Of a stretch of DNA of 64,000 bases, positions 18,919 through 26,990 are shown piece after piece; the first letter of the stretch is position 1; each line of letters opens with the position of its first letter. Made by a program: the position numbers and the translations under genes. Location of the stretch: contig NZ_JAKFGB010000014.1 of assembly GCF_022267515.1 (NCBI RefSeq), forward strand, positions 186,001 through 250,000. The letters are read 5' to 3'. The notes beneath the pieces were generated by a model, which ran no database searches, had not been told where the DNA came from, and saw only the letters and a list, made by a program, of their open reading frames with translations. Origin of the DNA: Rubinisphaera margarita. GTDB taxonomy: Bacteria; Planctomycetota; Planctomycetia; Planctomycetales; Planctomycetaceae.

Positions 18919-19133
18919 CTCTTGAGAGAAAATCGTCATCTGCGGAGAGGAAGCTGAGAATTCGTTGTCGTTCGGGGCCTCGGGGCGGGAATTCAGCGAG
19001 CAAAACCGGGGGCAGGGGGCTGAGGCAAGGTGGGGTGTTTGCATGAGTCTTTCCGATTTTAACGGTTTTACTCAAGAGGCAGGCTGTAACGGTCGATCTC
19101 GAAGAGGGACCTTTCATTTTCGGGAATTGATTC

Positions 19134-19907
19134 ATGTTGTACGGACTTTACCAATCTGCCGTCGGAGCCGACCTTCAGGCTCTGAAGATGGAGACGGTGT
19201 CGAACAACATCGCCAATGCCGGAACCTCGACCTTCAAGCGGGATCTGGCGATTTTCGCCGTCCGGCAGCAGCAGGCCGAGATCGATGGTCACCCCGAACA
19301 CATTCCTCCCGGCATGGAGGGCCATCCCGGCTCGGCCATCGCCGTCGATACCTTCACCGATTTCTCGCAGGGCCCCCTGGCAGAAACCGGAGCCGCCCTC
19401 GATGTGGCTCTGCTCGGTCCCGGATTCTTCAAAGTGACCGACGGAGAGAACGACTTTCTCACACGTCGGGGCACCTTCACCGTCAACGCCGATTCGCGGC
19501 TCGTGGAATCGGACACCGGTTACGAAGTCGTCGATGATCGCGGTGAGCCGGTGATTGTTCCGCCCGGCTCGACATTGCAGATTCTGGAAGACGGTTCGAT
19601 CTCGGCTGTCGATCCGGTGACCGGACTGCCGTTGCCGCTGGCGAAGTTCGAGTTGCTGCAGGTCGACGATTTGAACCAGTTGGAGAAACAGGGCGACAGC
19701 CTGTATGTCGCTCCCGAATCGGCCCAGCGACTGGCTGGTCCCGACCTTCGCGTGCGTCAGGGATATCTGGAGCAGTCGACCGTGAAACCGGTTCACGAAA
19801 TGCTCTCGATGATTCAGACCTCCCGGGCCTTCGAAGCGAATATGAATTTGATTCAGCATCAGGAACACACATTGGGACAGCTGCTGCAGGCCGTCGGTGG
19901 CCGGTAG
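19134..19907 (+). CDS. flgF: Flagellar basal-body rod protein FlgF
   Basis: A 257-residue flagellar rod protein, first gene of a nine-gene flagellar operon. The N-terminal rod signature LYGLYQSAVGADLQALKMETVSNNIANAGTSTFKRD and the C-terminal motif VHEMLSMIQTSRAFEANMNLIQ mark the FlgF/FlgG group; the middle part GFFKVTDGENDFLTRRGTFTVN is the shared FlgE/F/G core. It is assigned FlgF because a second, more typical FlgG follows directly. Start ATG 19134 is the first codon of the conserved helix. The protein is exported by the flagellar type III apparatus and has no cleaved signal. Confidence 0.88.
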   Translation: MLYGLYQSAVGADLQALKMETVSNNIANAGTSTFKRDLAIFAVRQQQAEIDGHPEHIPPGMEGHPGSAIAVDTFTDFSQGPLAETGAALDVALLGPGFFKVTDGENDFLTRRGTFTVNADSRLVESDTGYEVVDDRGEPVIVPPGSTLQILEDGSISAVDPVTGLPLPLAKFELLQVDDLNQLEKQGDSLYVAPESAQRLAGPDLRVRQGYLEQSTVKPVHEMLSMIQTSRAFEANMNLIQHQEHTLGQLLQAVGGR

Positions 19908-19959
19908 TTTTCCGGCTGACGGTGTAACTCCCTGAAGACGCTGAAACGAAGAGGTAACA

Positions 19960-20766
19960 ATGAGTTTGCGAACACTCAACACAGCCGCATCGGGCATGGA
20001 GGCCAACCTCTATCAGCTCGACGTGATTGCGAACAACCTGGCCAACTCCAGCACGACCGGCTTCAAACGCAGCCGAGCCGACTTCGAAGATCTGTTCTAC
20101 GAACACTTCAAACTCCCCGGCGTGATCAACCCGGCTACCGGCACCGAAACGCCGACCGGCATTGCCGTTGGTCTCGGAACGAGTCTCCGGGCCACCCAGG
20201 TCGACTTCCGGACCGGATCGCCTCAGGAAACCGGCAATGCGCTCGACTTCGCGATTCTGGGAGACGGCTTCTTTCAGGTAGTCGATCCGACCGGCGTGAC
20301 CGCGTACACGCGAGCAGGCACATTCAGTAAGAACGCGAACGGCGATCTGGTGATGTCGTCCGCGAATCTGGGACGACTGCTCGAACCGGCGATCAACATT
20401 CCGCAGAACGCGACGGACATTACCGTCACTGCCGATGGACAGTTGGCCTACCGGGAAGCGGGGAGCGCCTCGCTGACCACAGCCGGGCAGATTCAACTGG
20501 CGAGATTCATCAACCCGGAAGGACTGATTCAGGGCGGCGAGAACCTGTACTACGCGTCGGATGCTTCAGGAGCCGCGATTCAGGGATTCCCCGGAACCGA
20601 AGGCTTCGGCGAGCTTCAACAGGGCTTTCTGGAAGCCTCGAACGTTGAACCGGTCCAGGAACTCGTGCAGCTCATCAAGACACAGCGAGCCGTCGAACTG
20701 AACAGCGAAGCTCTGAAAGCGGGCGATCAGATGCTGCAGCTGGTGAATAACCTGCGACGGTTCTAA
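19960..20766 (+). CDS. flgG: Flagellar distal rod protein FlgG
   Basis: A 268-residue distal rod protein. It starts SLRTLNTAASGMEANLYQLDVIANNLANSSTTGFKRSRADFEDLFYE, the classic FlgG opening, contains ALDFAILGDGFFQV and TRAGTFSKNANGDLV, and ends VQELVQLIKTQRAVELNSEALKAGDQMLQLVNNLRRF. Length matches FlgG of other bacteria. An AGAGG ribosome site lies seven bases upstream of the ATG. It follows flgF by 52 bases. Confidence 0.95.
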   Translation: MSLRTLNTAASGMEANLYQLDVIANNLANSSTTGFKRSRADFEDLFYEHFKLPGVINPATGTETPTGIAVGLGTSLRATQVDFRTGSPQETGNALDFAILGDGFFQVVDPTGVTAYTRAGTFSKNANGDLVMSSANLGRLLEPAINIPQNATDITVTADGQLAYREAGSASLTTAGQIQLARFINPEGLIQGGENLYYASDASGAAIQGFPGTEGFGELQQGFLEASNVEPVQELVQLIKTQRAVELNSEALKAGDQMLQLVNNLRRF

Positions 20767-20830
20767 TGAGCAGGTCTGGTAACTAACCGGTCCTACAGCC
20801 CCCACCTCCTTCCTCTCTCCGAGTTTATTC

Positions 20831-22039
20831 ATGCGGACCATACTTTCCATCCTCTGTCTGTGGTGTCTCGCTGTTCCGGCGTGGGCGACCACGGTCCGCC
20901 TGAAGCCGACCATCACGATTGAGGGCTCACTGGTCACGCTGGGTGATATCGCCGAGCTCAGTGAAGCCGATGAAGCAACGTTGGAGCGATACCGAAACGT
21001 GACGGTCAGTCCCGCTCCGGCCGCGGGCCGCGAGACGCGGATCACGATTGACACCCTGCGTCGCGAGCTGGCTCTCCGCGGGATCGATCAAACGCGTCTG
21101 CAGTTCACCGGATCGACAGAAACCGTTGTGAGTCGAGCAGCCGAGCCTCAGCCGGTTGCGGCACCGGTTTCGACCCGCGCCAATCCGCGCGTCCTGAGCA
21201 ACATCTCCGACGCGATTTCCAGTTACATCACACGGACCGGCCAGATCGCCGGTCCGCTTCAGGTTGCCATCCATGAATCGAGTCAGTCGACTTGTCCACC
21301 GGAGTTGACAGTGCATTCCACGTTGTCGGTTGCCGGCGGGCAGAGTCCGTTCACTGGCATGCAGCAATTTACGATCGGCTTCACGCAGGCGGATGGAACG
21401 CTTTCGCAGTTCGCAGTTTCCTGCACGGTCAGCCAGAAGCCGCAGGTGCTGGCATTGAAACACGGTCTCCCCCGCGGCCAGGTGATTCGCGATGTCGACC
21501 TGATGTGGATCGAAGCCGAATCCGCGACGGCGGGGTTCGCCGATCCGGCGGAAGTGGTCGGAACGGAAACGACCCGAACGGTGCGGGCGATGCTTCCGAT
21601 CAAACCTGAAGACGTCCGTCTGCTGCCGCTGGTTCGCCGGAACGATATCGTCGCGGTGACTGCCAATGTCGGATCGATCTCTGTGAAGCGGTACTGCAAA
21701 GCCCTCGAAGAAGGCACGATGGGGCAGTTTATTTCGCTGTCGCCTGTTGACAGCACGGAACGGATCACGGCTCGCGTGTCAGGCTATCGCGAAGCGATGA
21801 TTTCGATGGACAGCCGCCCAAACCCTGCCTCTCACAACGTGCCGCAGCCCGCAATGACGCCGGCTCCGGTCGCGCCCTCATCGGGTCTGCAACTCATTCT
21901 CCACGAAGAGCGGAACGCTGCTCCGAAGCGAGTGGCTCCTTCCCACCGAATTGAAGTCCGGTCGAATCCACAACGTCCGGCCTCGTCCCCCTCATCATCT
22001 CCGCGTGTTCTCGCCAATCAACCTGCAGTCCTTCCCTAA
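20831..22039 (+). CDS. flgA: Flagellar P-ring assembly chaperone FlgA
   Basis: A 402-residue secreted protein with signal peptide (MRTILSILCLWCLAVPAWA). FlgA is the periplasmic chaperone that helps FlgI form the P ring. The SAF-like part is visible as VLALKHGLPRGQVIRDVDLMW and AMLPIKPEDVRLLPLVRRNDIVAV, followed by the C-terminal segment ALEEGTMGQFISL. It is longer than the usual 220-240 residues because of an extra N-terminal domain and a Pro/Ser-rich tail from about residue 335 on (PAMTPAPVAPSSG and after). The place between flgG and flgH supports the call. Confidence 0.88.
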   Translation: MRTILSILCLWCLAVPAWATTVRLKPTITIEGSLVTLGDIAELSEADEATLERYRNVTVSPAPAAGRETRITIDTLRRELALRGIDQTRLQFTGSTETVVSRAAEPQPVAAPVSTRANPRVLSNISDAISSYITRTGQIAGPLQVAIHESSQSTCPPELTVHSTLSVAGGQSPFTGMQQFTIGFTQADGTLSQFAVSCTVSQKPQVLALKHGLPRGQVIRDVDLMWIEAESATAGFADPAEVVGTETTRTVRAMLPIKPEDVRLLPLVRRNDIVAVTANVGSISVKRYCKALEEGTMGQFISLSPVDSTERITARVSGYREAMISMDSRPNPASHNVPQPAMTPAPVAPSSGLQLILHEERNAAPKRVAPSHRIEVRSNPQRPASSPSSSPRVLANQPAVLP

Positions 22040-22075
22040 CCGGAAGTGCTCCGGCAACACAAACTGGATCCTGCA

Positions 22076-22888
22076 ATGATTCTTTCCAACCGCCTGTTGA
22101 TTCTCGCGCTATTCGGTGCCCTGTTGGGGACCGGATCGTTCGCGATTGCGCAGGGGCCTTCTCCGTTCGATCAATATCAGGAAAACAACGGCTACCAGAG
22201 GAACCCGAACGCGTCTCCGCCGGGTTATCCGCCGCAGCGGCCGCCTCAACAGCAGATCCCGCAGCAGCCGGCCCCTCCCGCACCGGGGCCGCCACTAGCT
22301 CCGATGTACGGGTATGCCGCTCCCCCGTTGCCGCCCCCGTCGATTCGCGATTTCTCGCTTATCTACATCCCGGAAGAAGATCCACGGCAGTTTCACGTTA
22401 ACGATATCGTCACAGTGCTGGTGAGTGAAAAGTCGGAAGTGACGCTCAATTCGCGATTCAATCGTCAACGGACCTCGACCTTGAAAGCTGAGCTCAAGGA
22501 ATTCGTACGGCTCAACGACGGATTGCGCCTGGAGAACTCCGCTGGGACGAGTCCGACGATCGACGCCAATCAACAGGAGCGGATCCAGAACACCGGGCAG
22601 GTCACCGACGCCGAGGGCATCACGTATCGCATCGCGGCGACCATCGTCGATATCCGCCCCAATGGAAACCTGGTGCTTGAAGCCCGAAAGGAGATCAACG
22701 CCAGCGATGATCTCTGGGAATACACTCTGCACGGAGAAGTTCGCTACGAAGACGTCCAGCGGGACAACACCGTTCTGAGTGAGAACATTGCCAACCTGAA
22801 TATCGTGAAGCGCCAGGACGGACGGGTTTACTCCAGTGTGGCCCGCCGCTGGGGAACCAAGATCTTCGATACGATCTGGCCGTTCTAA
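22076..22888 (+). CDS. flgH: Flagellar L-ring protein FlgH without lipobox
   Basis: A 270-residue L-ring protein. The core is recognisable from FHVNDIVTVLVSEKSEVTLNSRFNRQRTSTLKAEL through LVLEARKEINASDDLWEYTLHGEVRYEDVQRDNTVLSENIANL to VARRWGTKIFDTIWPF. It starts with a signal peptide (LLILALFGALLGTGSFAIAQG) but no Cys follows, so, unlike the enteric protein, it cannot be a lipoprotein. Residues about 48-88 are very Pro-rich. ATG 22076 is chosen because the signal peptide begins there; GTG 22046 would add ten polar residues. Confidence 0.9.
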   Translation: MILSNRLLILALFGALLGTGSFAIAQGPSPFDQYQENNGYQRNPNASPPGYPPQRPPQQQIPQQPAPPAPGPPLAPMYGYAAPPLPPPSIRDFSLIYIPEEDPRQFHVNDIVTVLVSEKSEVTLNSRFNRQRTSTLKAELKEFVRLNDGLRLENSAGTSPTIDANQQERIQNTGQVTDAEGITYRIAATIVDIRPNGNLVLEARKEINASDDLWEYTLHGEVRYEDVQRDNTVLSENIANLNIVKRQDGRVYSSVARRWGTKIFDTIWPF

Positions 22889-22916
22889 CCGATCCCGAAA
22901 GCGAACGCTGAAGACA

Positions 22917-22961
22917 GGCCTCCTGTTACTTCGCACACAAAAATCAATCTCTGTGCCATCC
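22917..22961 (+). repeat. Short palindromic repeat, family A, copy 4
   Basis: GGCCTCCTGTTACTTCGCA, then CACAAAAA-TCAA-TCTCTGTG and CCATCC. The left arm has decayed relative to other copies. It lies 48 bases upstream of flgI inside the flagellar operon. Confidence 0.65.
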
Positions 22962-23008
22962 TTTGATCTCCCCATCCTCACGTTCTCCTCACCCGAGGAA
23001 TCCCCGCC

Positions 23009-24112
23009 ATGTTTGCTCTCCTTCGTTACTTCCGCCTGCTGACTCTTGTCCTTGTCGTTATCTGTATGTCCCGCGAAGCCGGGGCTCAGATTCGGCTGGA
23101 GAGCATCTGCACCGTGCACGGACACAAGGAAGTCCGGTTGACAGGCATGGGGCTGGTGGTCGGTCTGAATGGAACCGGAGATGGCGGCAATGCCGGACCG
23201 ACGATTCGGGCTCTGGCCGCGGCCATGAAGAACATGAATGTGCCGATCACCGATGCCCGCGAACTGCGGGACGCCAAGAACGTGGCCATCGTGATGATCG
23301 AAGCGACGATTCCGAAAACGGGTCTGCATCAGGGGCAGCGGCTCGACTGCTACGTCAGTTCTTATCTTGGATCGGAAAGCCTTCGTGGCGGACGACTGCT
23401 GATCGCTCCGATCCAACTGGCCGACATGCGAAGCGAACTTCTCGTCGGAACCGCGTCTGGAGCCACCGTCATCGAGGATCCGGTTACTCCGACACGCGCT
23501 CGCATTCCGGGTGGCGTCGTGCTGGAAACCGATCTGTTCCGCAGTGCCGAGTACCTGCATCGCATCGTTGACACTTCCACGGGCGAGCCGAAGATTCGCC
23601 TGCTGCTGAATGAGTCCCACTCAAGTTTCATCTCGGCTCGCATGATCACGGAAGTCATCAACGAGGCGTTCGAGTTCGAATCATTCGATCAGCAGCATGC
23701 CAAAGCCGTCAGCCCCAGTGTGATCGACATCTCCATTCCCAAGACCTGGCAGGAAACGCCGGTCGACTTCATTGCCGAAGTGCTCGACCTCAAAATTACT
23801 TCGCCGCACAGCATGTCGCGGGTGCAGGTGAACGCCCAGACCGGCGTGGTTATTCTCTCGGGCGATGTCGAACTCAGCCCTGTGCTCATTAACCATCCGA
23901 ACTTGCAGATCAGCATCGGCAACGTGCCGAACCTGGTCGACGGGGCACAGTTCCGTGTGCTGTCGGATGAACAGTCGGTCCGAACCAATTCCCGTCTCGA
24001 CGAACTCGTGCAGGCTCTCAACCAACTGGGAGTCCCCCGGGAAGCGATGATCGAAGTGCTTCGCGAACTGGCTCGTTCCGGCAAGCTGCACGCGATCTAC
24101 GAAGAAATCTAA
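23009..24112 (+). CDS. flgI: Flagellar P-ring protein FlgI
   Basis: A 367-residue P-ring subunit with signal peptide (LLTLVLVVICMSREAGAQ). The body follows the family closely: RLESICTVHGHKEVRLTGMGLVVGLNGTGDGG, NVAIVMIEATIPKTGLHQGQRLDCYVSS, GGRLLIAPIQ, and at the end LDELVQALNQLGVPREAMIEVLRELARSGKLHAIYEEI, the usual C-terminal helix. Length is standard. It is the fifth gene of the flagellar operon and is expected to use the FlgA chaperone encoded two genes upstream. Confidence 0.95.
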   Translation: MFALLRYFRLLTLVLVVICMSREAGAQIRLESICTVHGHKEVRLTGMGLVVGLNGTGDGGNAGPTIRALAAAMKNMNVPITDARELRDAKNVAIVMIEATIPKTGLHQGQRLDCYVSSYLGSESLRGGRLLIAPIQLADMRSELLVGTASGATVIEDPVTPTRARIPGGVVLETDLFRSAEYLHRIVDTSTGEPKIRLLLNESHSSFISARMITEVINEAFEFESFDQQHAKAVSPSVIDISIPKTWQETPVDFIAEVLDLKITSPHSMSRVQVNAQTGVVILSGDVELSPVLINHPNLQISIGNVPNLVDGAQFRVLSDEQSVRTNSRLDELVQALNQLGVPREAMIEVLRELARSGKLHAIYEEI

Positions 24113-24177
24113 CCGCTGAAGCGAAGACCCTGCTGCTCCCTCCACTCTGATCTCTCCCCTCCCTCCTGGAGATCGCC

Positions 24178-24534
24178 ATGAATATCTCAGCTGCTTCCAG
24201 CACCAGTAACGATATGCTCCGCATGAGCCAGCTGGCTGGTTCGCCCAATGTGTCCGCGAAGGATGTGACGGCGAAACAGGCCTTCCAGCAGTTCGTGGGG
24301 AGTACGTTCTATCAACAGATGCTCAAGGCGCTGCGGAGTACCGAACAGAAGGTGCAGTATCTGGACTCGGGCCAGGCCGAGGAGGCGTTCCGCAATCAGC
24401 TGGATCAACAGCTGGCTCAGGATCTGGCCGCTTCCCACGGAGCCGACTTTAGCGATTCCCTGTATGAGGCGTTTGAAGTCGGATTGAAAACACGAATGGC
24501 GGAAAAAGGCGCGCAGATTGACCAGCTTGCCTGA
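24178..24534 (+). CDS. flgJ: Rod-binding protein, FlgJ N-terminal domain only
   Basis: A 118-residue protein matching the rod-binding (rod cap) domain of FlgJ: KQAFQQFVGSTFYQQMLKALRS and AEEAFRNQLDQQLAQDLAAS are the helix pairs of that domain. The peptidoglycan hydrolase domain seen in enteric FlgJ is absent, as is common outside the gammaproteobacteria; another enzyme must open the cell wall for the rod. It sits between flgI and a flgN-like gene. A GGAG site lies before the ATG. Confidence 0.85.
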   Translation: MNISAASSTSNDMLRMSQLAGSPNVSAKDVTAKQAFQQFVGSTFYQQMLKALRSTEQKVQYLDSGQAEEAFRNQLDQQLAQDLAASHGADFSDSLYEAFEVGLKTRMAEKGAQIDQLA

Positions 24535-24712
24535 TCGTTACGACCGGACCGGTTCAGCGGTTCCGGTCCCCGGTGGAGCATCCGCTCCGATGCCGAGTGG
24601 TAGAATATTCCGATTTTGAGGATAGAGCCAATCCTGACGATTCTGCGCAGACGCGGTGTCCGATCAGAACCGTTTGTCCGGGAGCTGGCTTTCTTCTCAA
24701 AAGAGGACCGGC

Positions 24713-25228
24713 ATGGAACGCCCCGCTTCGCCCCCGCTGACAGGATTCCAGCGAGAGATTGAAACGCTGCTGATCGATCTGGTCACCGTACAACGTCAGT
24801 TGTCCGACGTGCAAACGGCCAAGAAGCAGGTGCTGATTTCGCGGGAACTGGAACAACTTGATCAACTTCAGCAGACAGAACGTCAGCATCAGCAGCGACT
24901 GAACCAGCTGCTGGGGCTGCGGCAGCATTTGATGGAGAACATGCGGAGAGGGGGCATCATCGGCAACTCGCTGTATCAGCAGTGCCATCATCAGGGCTGG
25001 CTGCAGGAAGGGCGACTTGCTTCGCTGTTTCGTGAAGCCAGGCAGTTGGGTATGGAATTGCGTCAGCAGTCCTGGTCGTTGTGGACACTGGCCCAGAAAG
25101 CATCGCGTTATTACACAGCTGCACTTGAACTGATTGCCCAGGGGGGGAATCAGCAGCCGACTTACGAGCAACATCCCCAGAACAGCGGAGGCTCCACCGG
25201 CGGCGCCCTGCTGGATGCGTCTATCTAA
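24713..25228 (+). CDS. flgN: FlgN-like flagellar export chaperone
   Basis: A 171-residue, Gln/Leu-rich helical protein in the position normally taken by flgN, right before flgK. FlgN binds the C-termini of FlgK and FlgL and keeps them export-ready. The long helices (FQREIETLLIDLVTVQRQLSDVQTAKKQVL and QQTERQHQQRLNQLLGLRQHL) and the closing helix with LRQQSWSLWTLAQKASRYY fit the FlgN pattern, but sequence identity in this family is low, so the call rests mainly on context. ATG 24713 has AAGAGGA upstream; GTG 24656 would add 19 residues. flgK starts 13 bases after its stop. Confidence 0.7.
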   Translation: MERPASPPLTGFQREIETLLIDLVTVQRQLSDVQTAKKQVLISRELEQLDQLQQTERQHQQRLNQLLGLRQHLMENMRRGGIIGNSLYQQCHHQGWLQEGRLASLFREARQLGMELRQQSWSLWTLAQKASRYYTAALELIAQGGNQQPTYEQHPQNSGGSTGGALLDASI

Positions 25229-25240
25229 AGCAGACCAACC

Positions 25241-26938
25241 ATGGGACTTAATGCCTCACTTTATACGGCTGGCCGTTCGCTCGAAATGTATTCCGCCGGA
25301 ATTCAGGTCGCGGGCCAGAACGTCGCCAACGCAAACACTCCGGGATATGTCCGGGAAGATTTGCAGGTTGGGACCGCTGCACCATACAAGCAGAACGGAC
25401 TGCTGTTCGGCACCGGAGCCACGATCCATGGTATTCGACAGCAGCTCGACTATCACCTCGAACAGCAGATTCACGCGGCCAATGCCGATTCCTCCGGAGC
25501 CGCCGCCCGTGTCGATGGCTACGCTCACCTGCAGTTGATTCTCGGCGAACTCAGTTCGGGCGATCTTTCGAGCCAGCTCAATGCATTCACCGCCGCGATG
25601 CAGGAAGTCATCAATCAACCGGAGTTGCTGGCCAACCGTCAGTTCGTGCTGCAGCAGGGCGAACAGATGGCCAAGTCGCTGAACTCGATGCGAACCCAGC
25701 TCGATCGGGCCCGGGATTCGGTCACGGTCAGTATCAACGGCCTGGTTGAAGAAGCCAATTCGCTGATCGATGAGATCGCCACGCTCAACACGCGAATCGT
25801 GCGGGCTGAATCGGGCGGACTACTGGGCAGCGATGCCGGCGGGCTCCGCTCGCAGCGCCTCAGTGCTCTCAACCGTCTCTCGGAGATCGTTCCGATTCGT
25901 ACGAACGAGCAGCCGAATGGAATGATCGACATCTTCTCCGGCACCGAGTTCCTCATCATCAACGGCAACACGCAGCATCTGGAGTCCCGAGTGATTCCCG
26001 ATCGCGGCGTGCCGGTCAATCATCTGGTCTTTTCCAAGACTCAGGCGGTCTTCGAGACCTCTGTTGGAGAACTGGGCGCCTCCATGGAGGTTCGGGACAA
26101 CGTTCTGGGCGGATTCGCCGACGACCTCGACCTGTATACGCAGGCCATCATCCAGGAAGTCAACCGCATTCATGCCTCGGGAGAAGGGCTGGAAGGGTAT
26201 CAGTCTGTTACCGGAACGTACCGCATGGAAGATACCTCCGTCGCGCTGAATCAGGCGGGACTGGCCGCGACGCCCCAACACGGCAGCTTCGAAGTCAAAA
26301 TCTACGACAAGAATACTGGGACGACTCAGACCACGCTGGTCGAAATCGATCTGGACGGACTCAACGGCGACGACATGAGCCTGGATGACCTGCGGGCTTC
26401 GCTGAATGGAATCGCCAATTTGTCGGCGAGCGTAGATGTTCGGGGGCGACTGTCGCTGACGGCGGACTCCGGCTACGAGATCCGGTTCTCCAACGACACC
26501 AGTGGAACTCTCGCCGCTCTGGGGATCAACACGTTCTTCCAGGGAGATGACTCCAACAACATCGCAGTCAATCAAACGCTGAAAGCCAACCCCAATCTGT
26601 TTGCCGCCGGACAGGGCGACGGACCGGGAGACAACTCGAACGCGAAGCTGATGGCGAAGTTCATCGACAGCCCGCTGGAGCTGCTGGGTGGAGCCAGTCT
26701 CGATCAGTTCTACGAAGGGGTGACGACCAGAATCGCCTCCGGAGCCGCGGCGGAAACTGCTCTCCATGAGGGGTACACCTCCTTTCAGGACACACTGGCC
26801 GGACTGCGACTGCAGCGTTCCGGCGTCAGTCTGGATGAAGAAGCGATCAAGATCATGGAATACCAGCAAGGCTACGCAGCGGCGGCTCGAATCATCAGCA
26901 CGATCGACGAACTCTACAGCGTGCTACTCAACATCTGA
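25241..26938 (+). CDS. flgK: Flagellar hook-filament junction protein FlgK
   Basis: A 565-residue hook-associated protein 1. The N-terminus GLNASLYTAGRSLEMYSAGIQVAGQNVANANTPGYVREDL is the conserved FlgK start, followed by the coiled region LNSMRTQLDRARDSVTVSINGLVEEANSLIDEIATLN, and the C-terminus ESGVSLDEEA-type motif (here GVSLDEEAIKIMEYQQGYAAAARIISTIDELYSVLLNI) that packs in the filament-type coiled bundle. The middle domain is larger than minimal. It joins the hook to FlgL. Confidence 0.95.
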   Translation: MGLNASLYTAGRSLEMYSAGIQVAGQNVANANTPGYVREDLQVGTAAPYKQNGLLFGTGATIHGIRQQLDYHLEQQIHAANADSSGAAARVDGYAHLQLILGELSSGDLSSQLNAFTAAMQEVINQPELLANRQFVLQQGEQMAKSLNSMRTQLDRARDSVTVSINGLVEEANSLIDEIATLNTRIVRAESGGLLGSDAGGLRSQRLSALNRLSEIVPIRTNEQPNGMIDIFSGTEFLIINGNTQHLESRVIPDRGVPVNHLVFSKTQAVFETSVGELGASMEVRDNVLGGFADDLDLYTQAIIQEVNRIHASGEGLEGYQSVTGTYRMEDTSVALNQAGLAATPQHGSFEVKIYDKNTGTTQTTLVEIDLDGLNGDDMSLDDLRASLNGIANLSASVDVRGRLSLTADSGYEIRFSNDTSGTLAALGINTFFQGDDSNNIAVNQTLKANPNLFAAGQGDGPGDNSNAKLMAKFIDSPLELLGGASLDQFYEGVTTRIASGAAAETALHEGYTSFQDTLAGLRLQRSGVSLDEEAIKIMEYQQGYAAAARIISTIDELYSVLLNI

Positions 26939-26990
26939 TTGCGGTTGAACGCAACTCACTAAAACTCATTAAACAGGATTACGACAACCC

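Noticed and set aside
22295..23620. A 441-codon minus-strand frame opposite flgH/flgI
   Set aside because: It spans two conserved flagellar genes and the gap between them and has no protein-like features.
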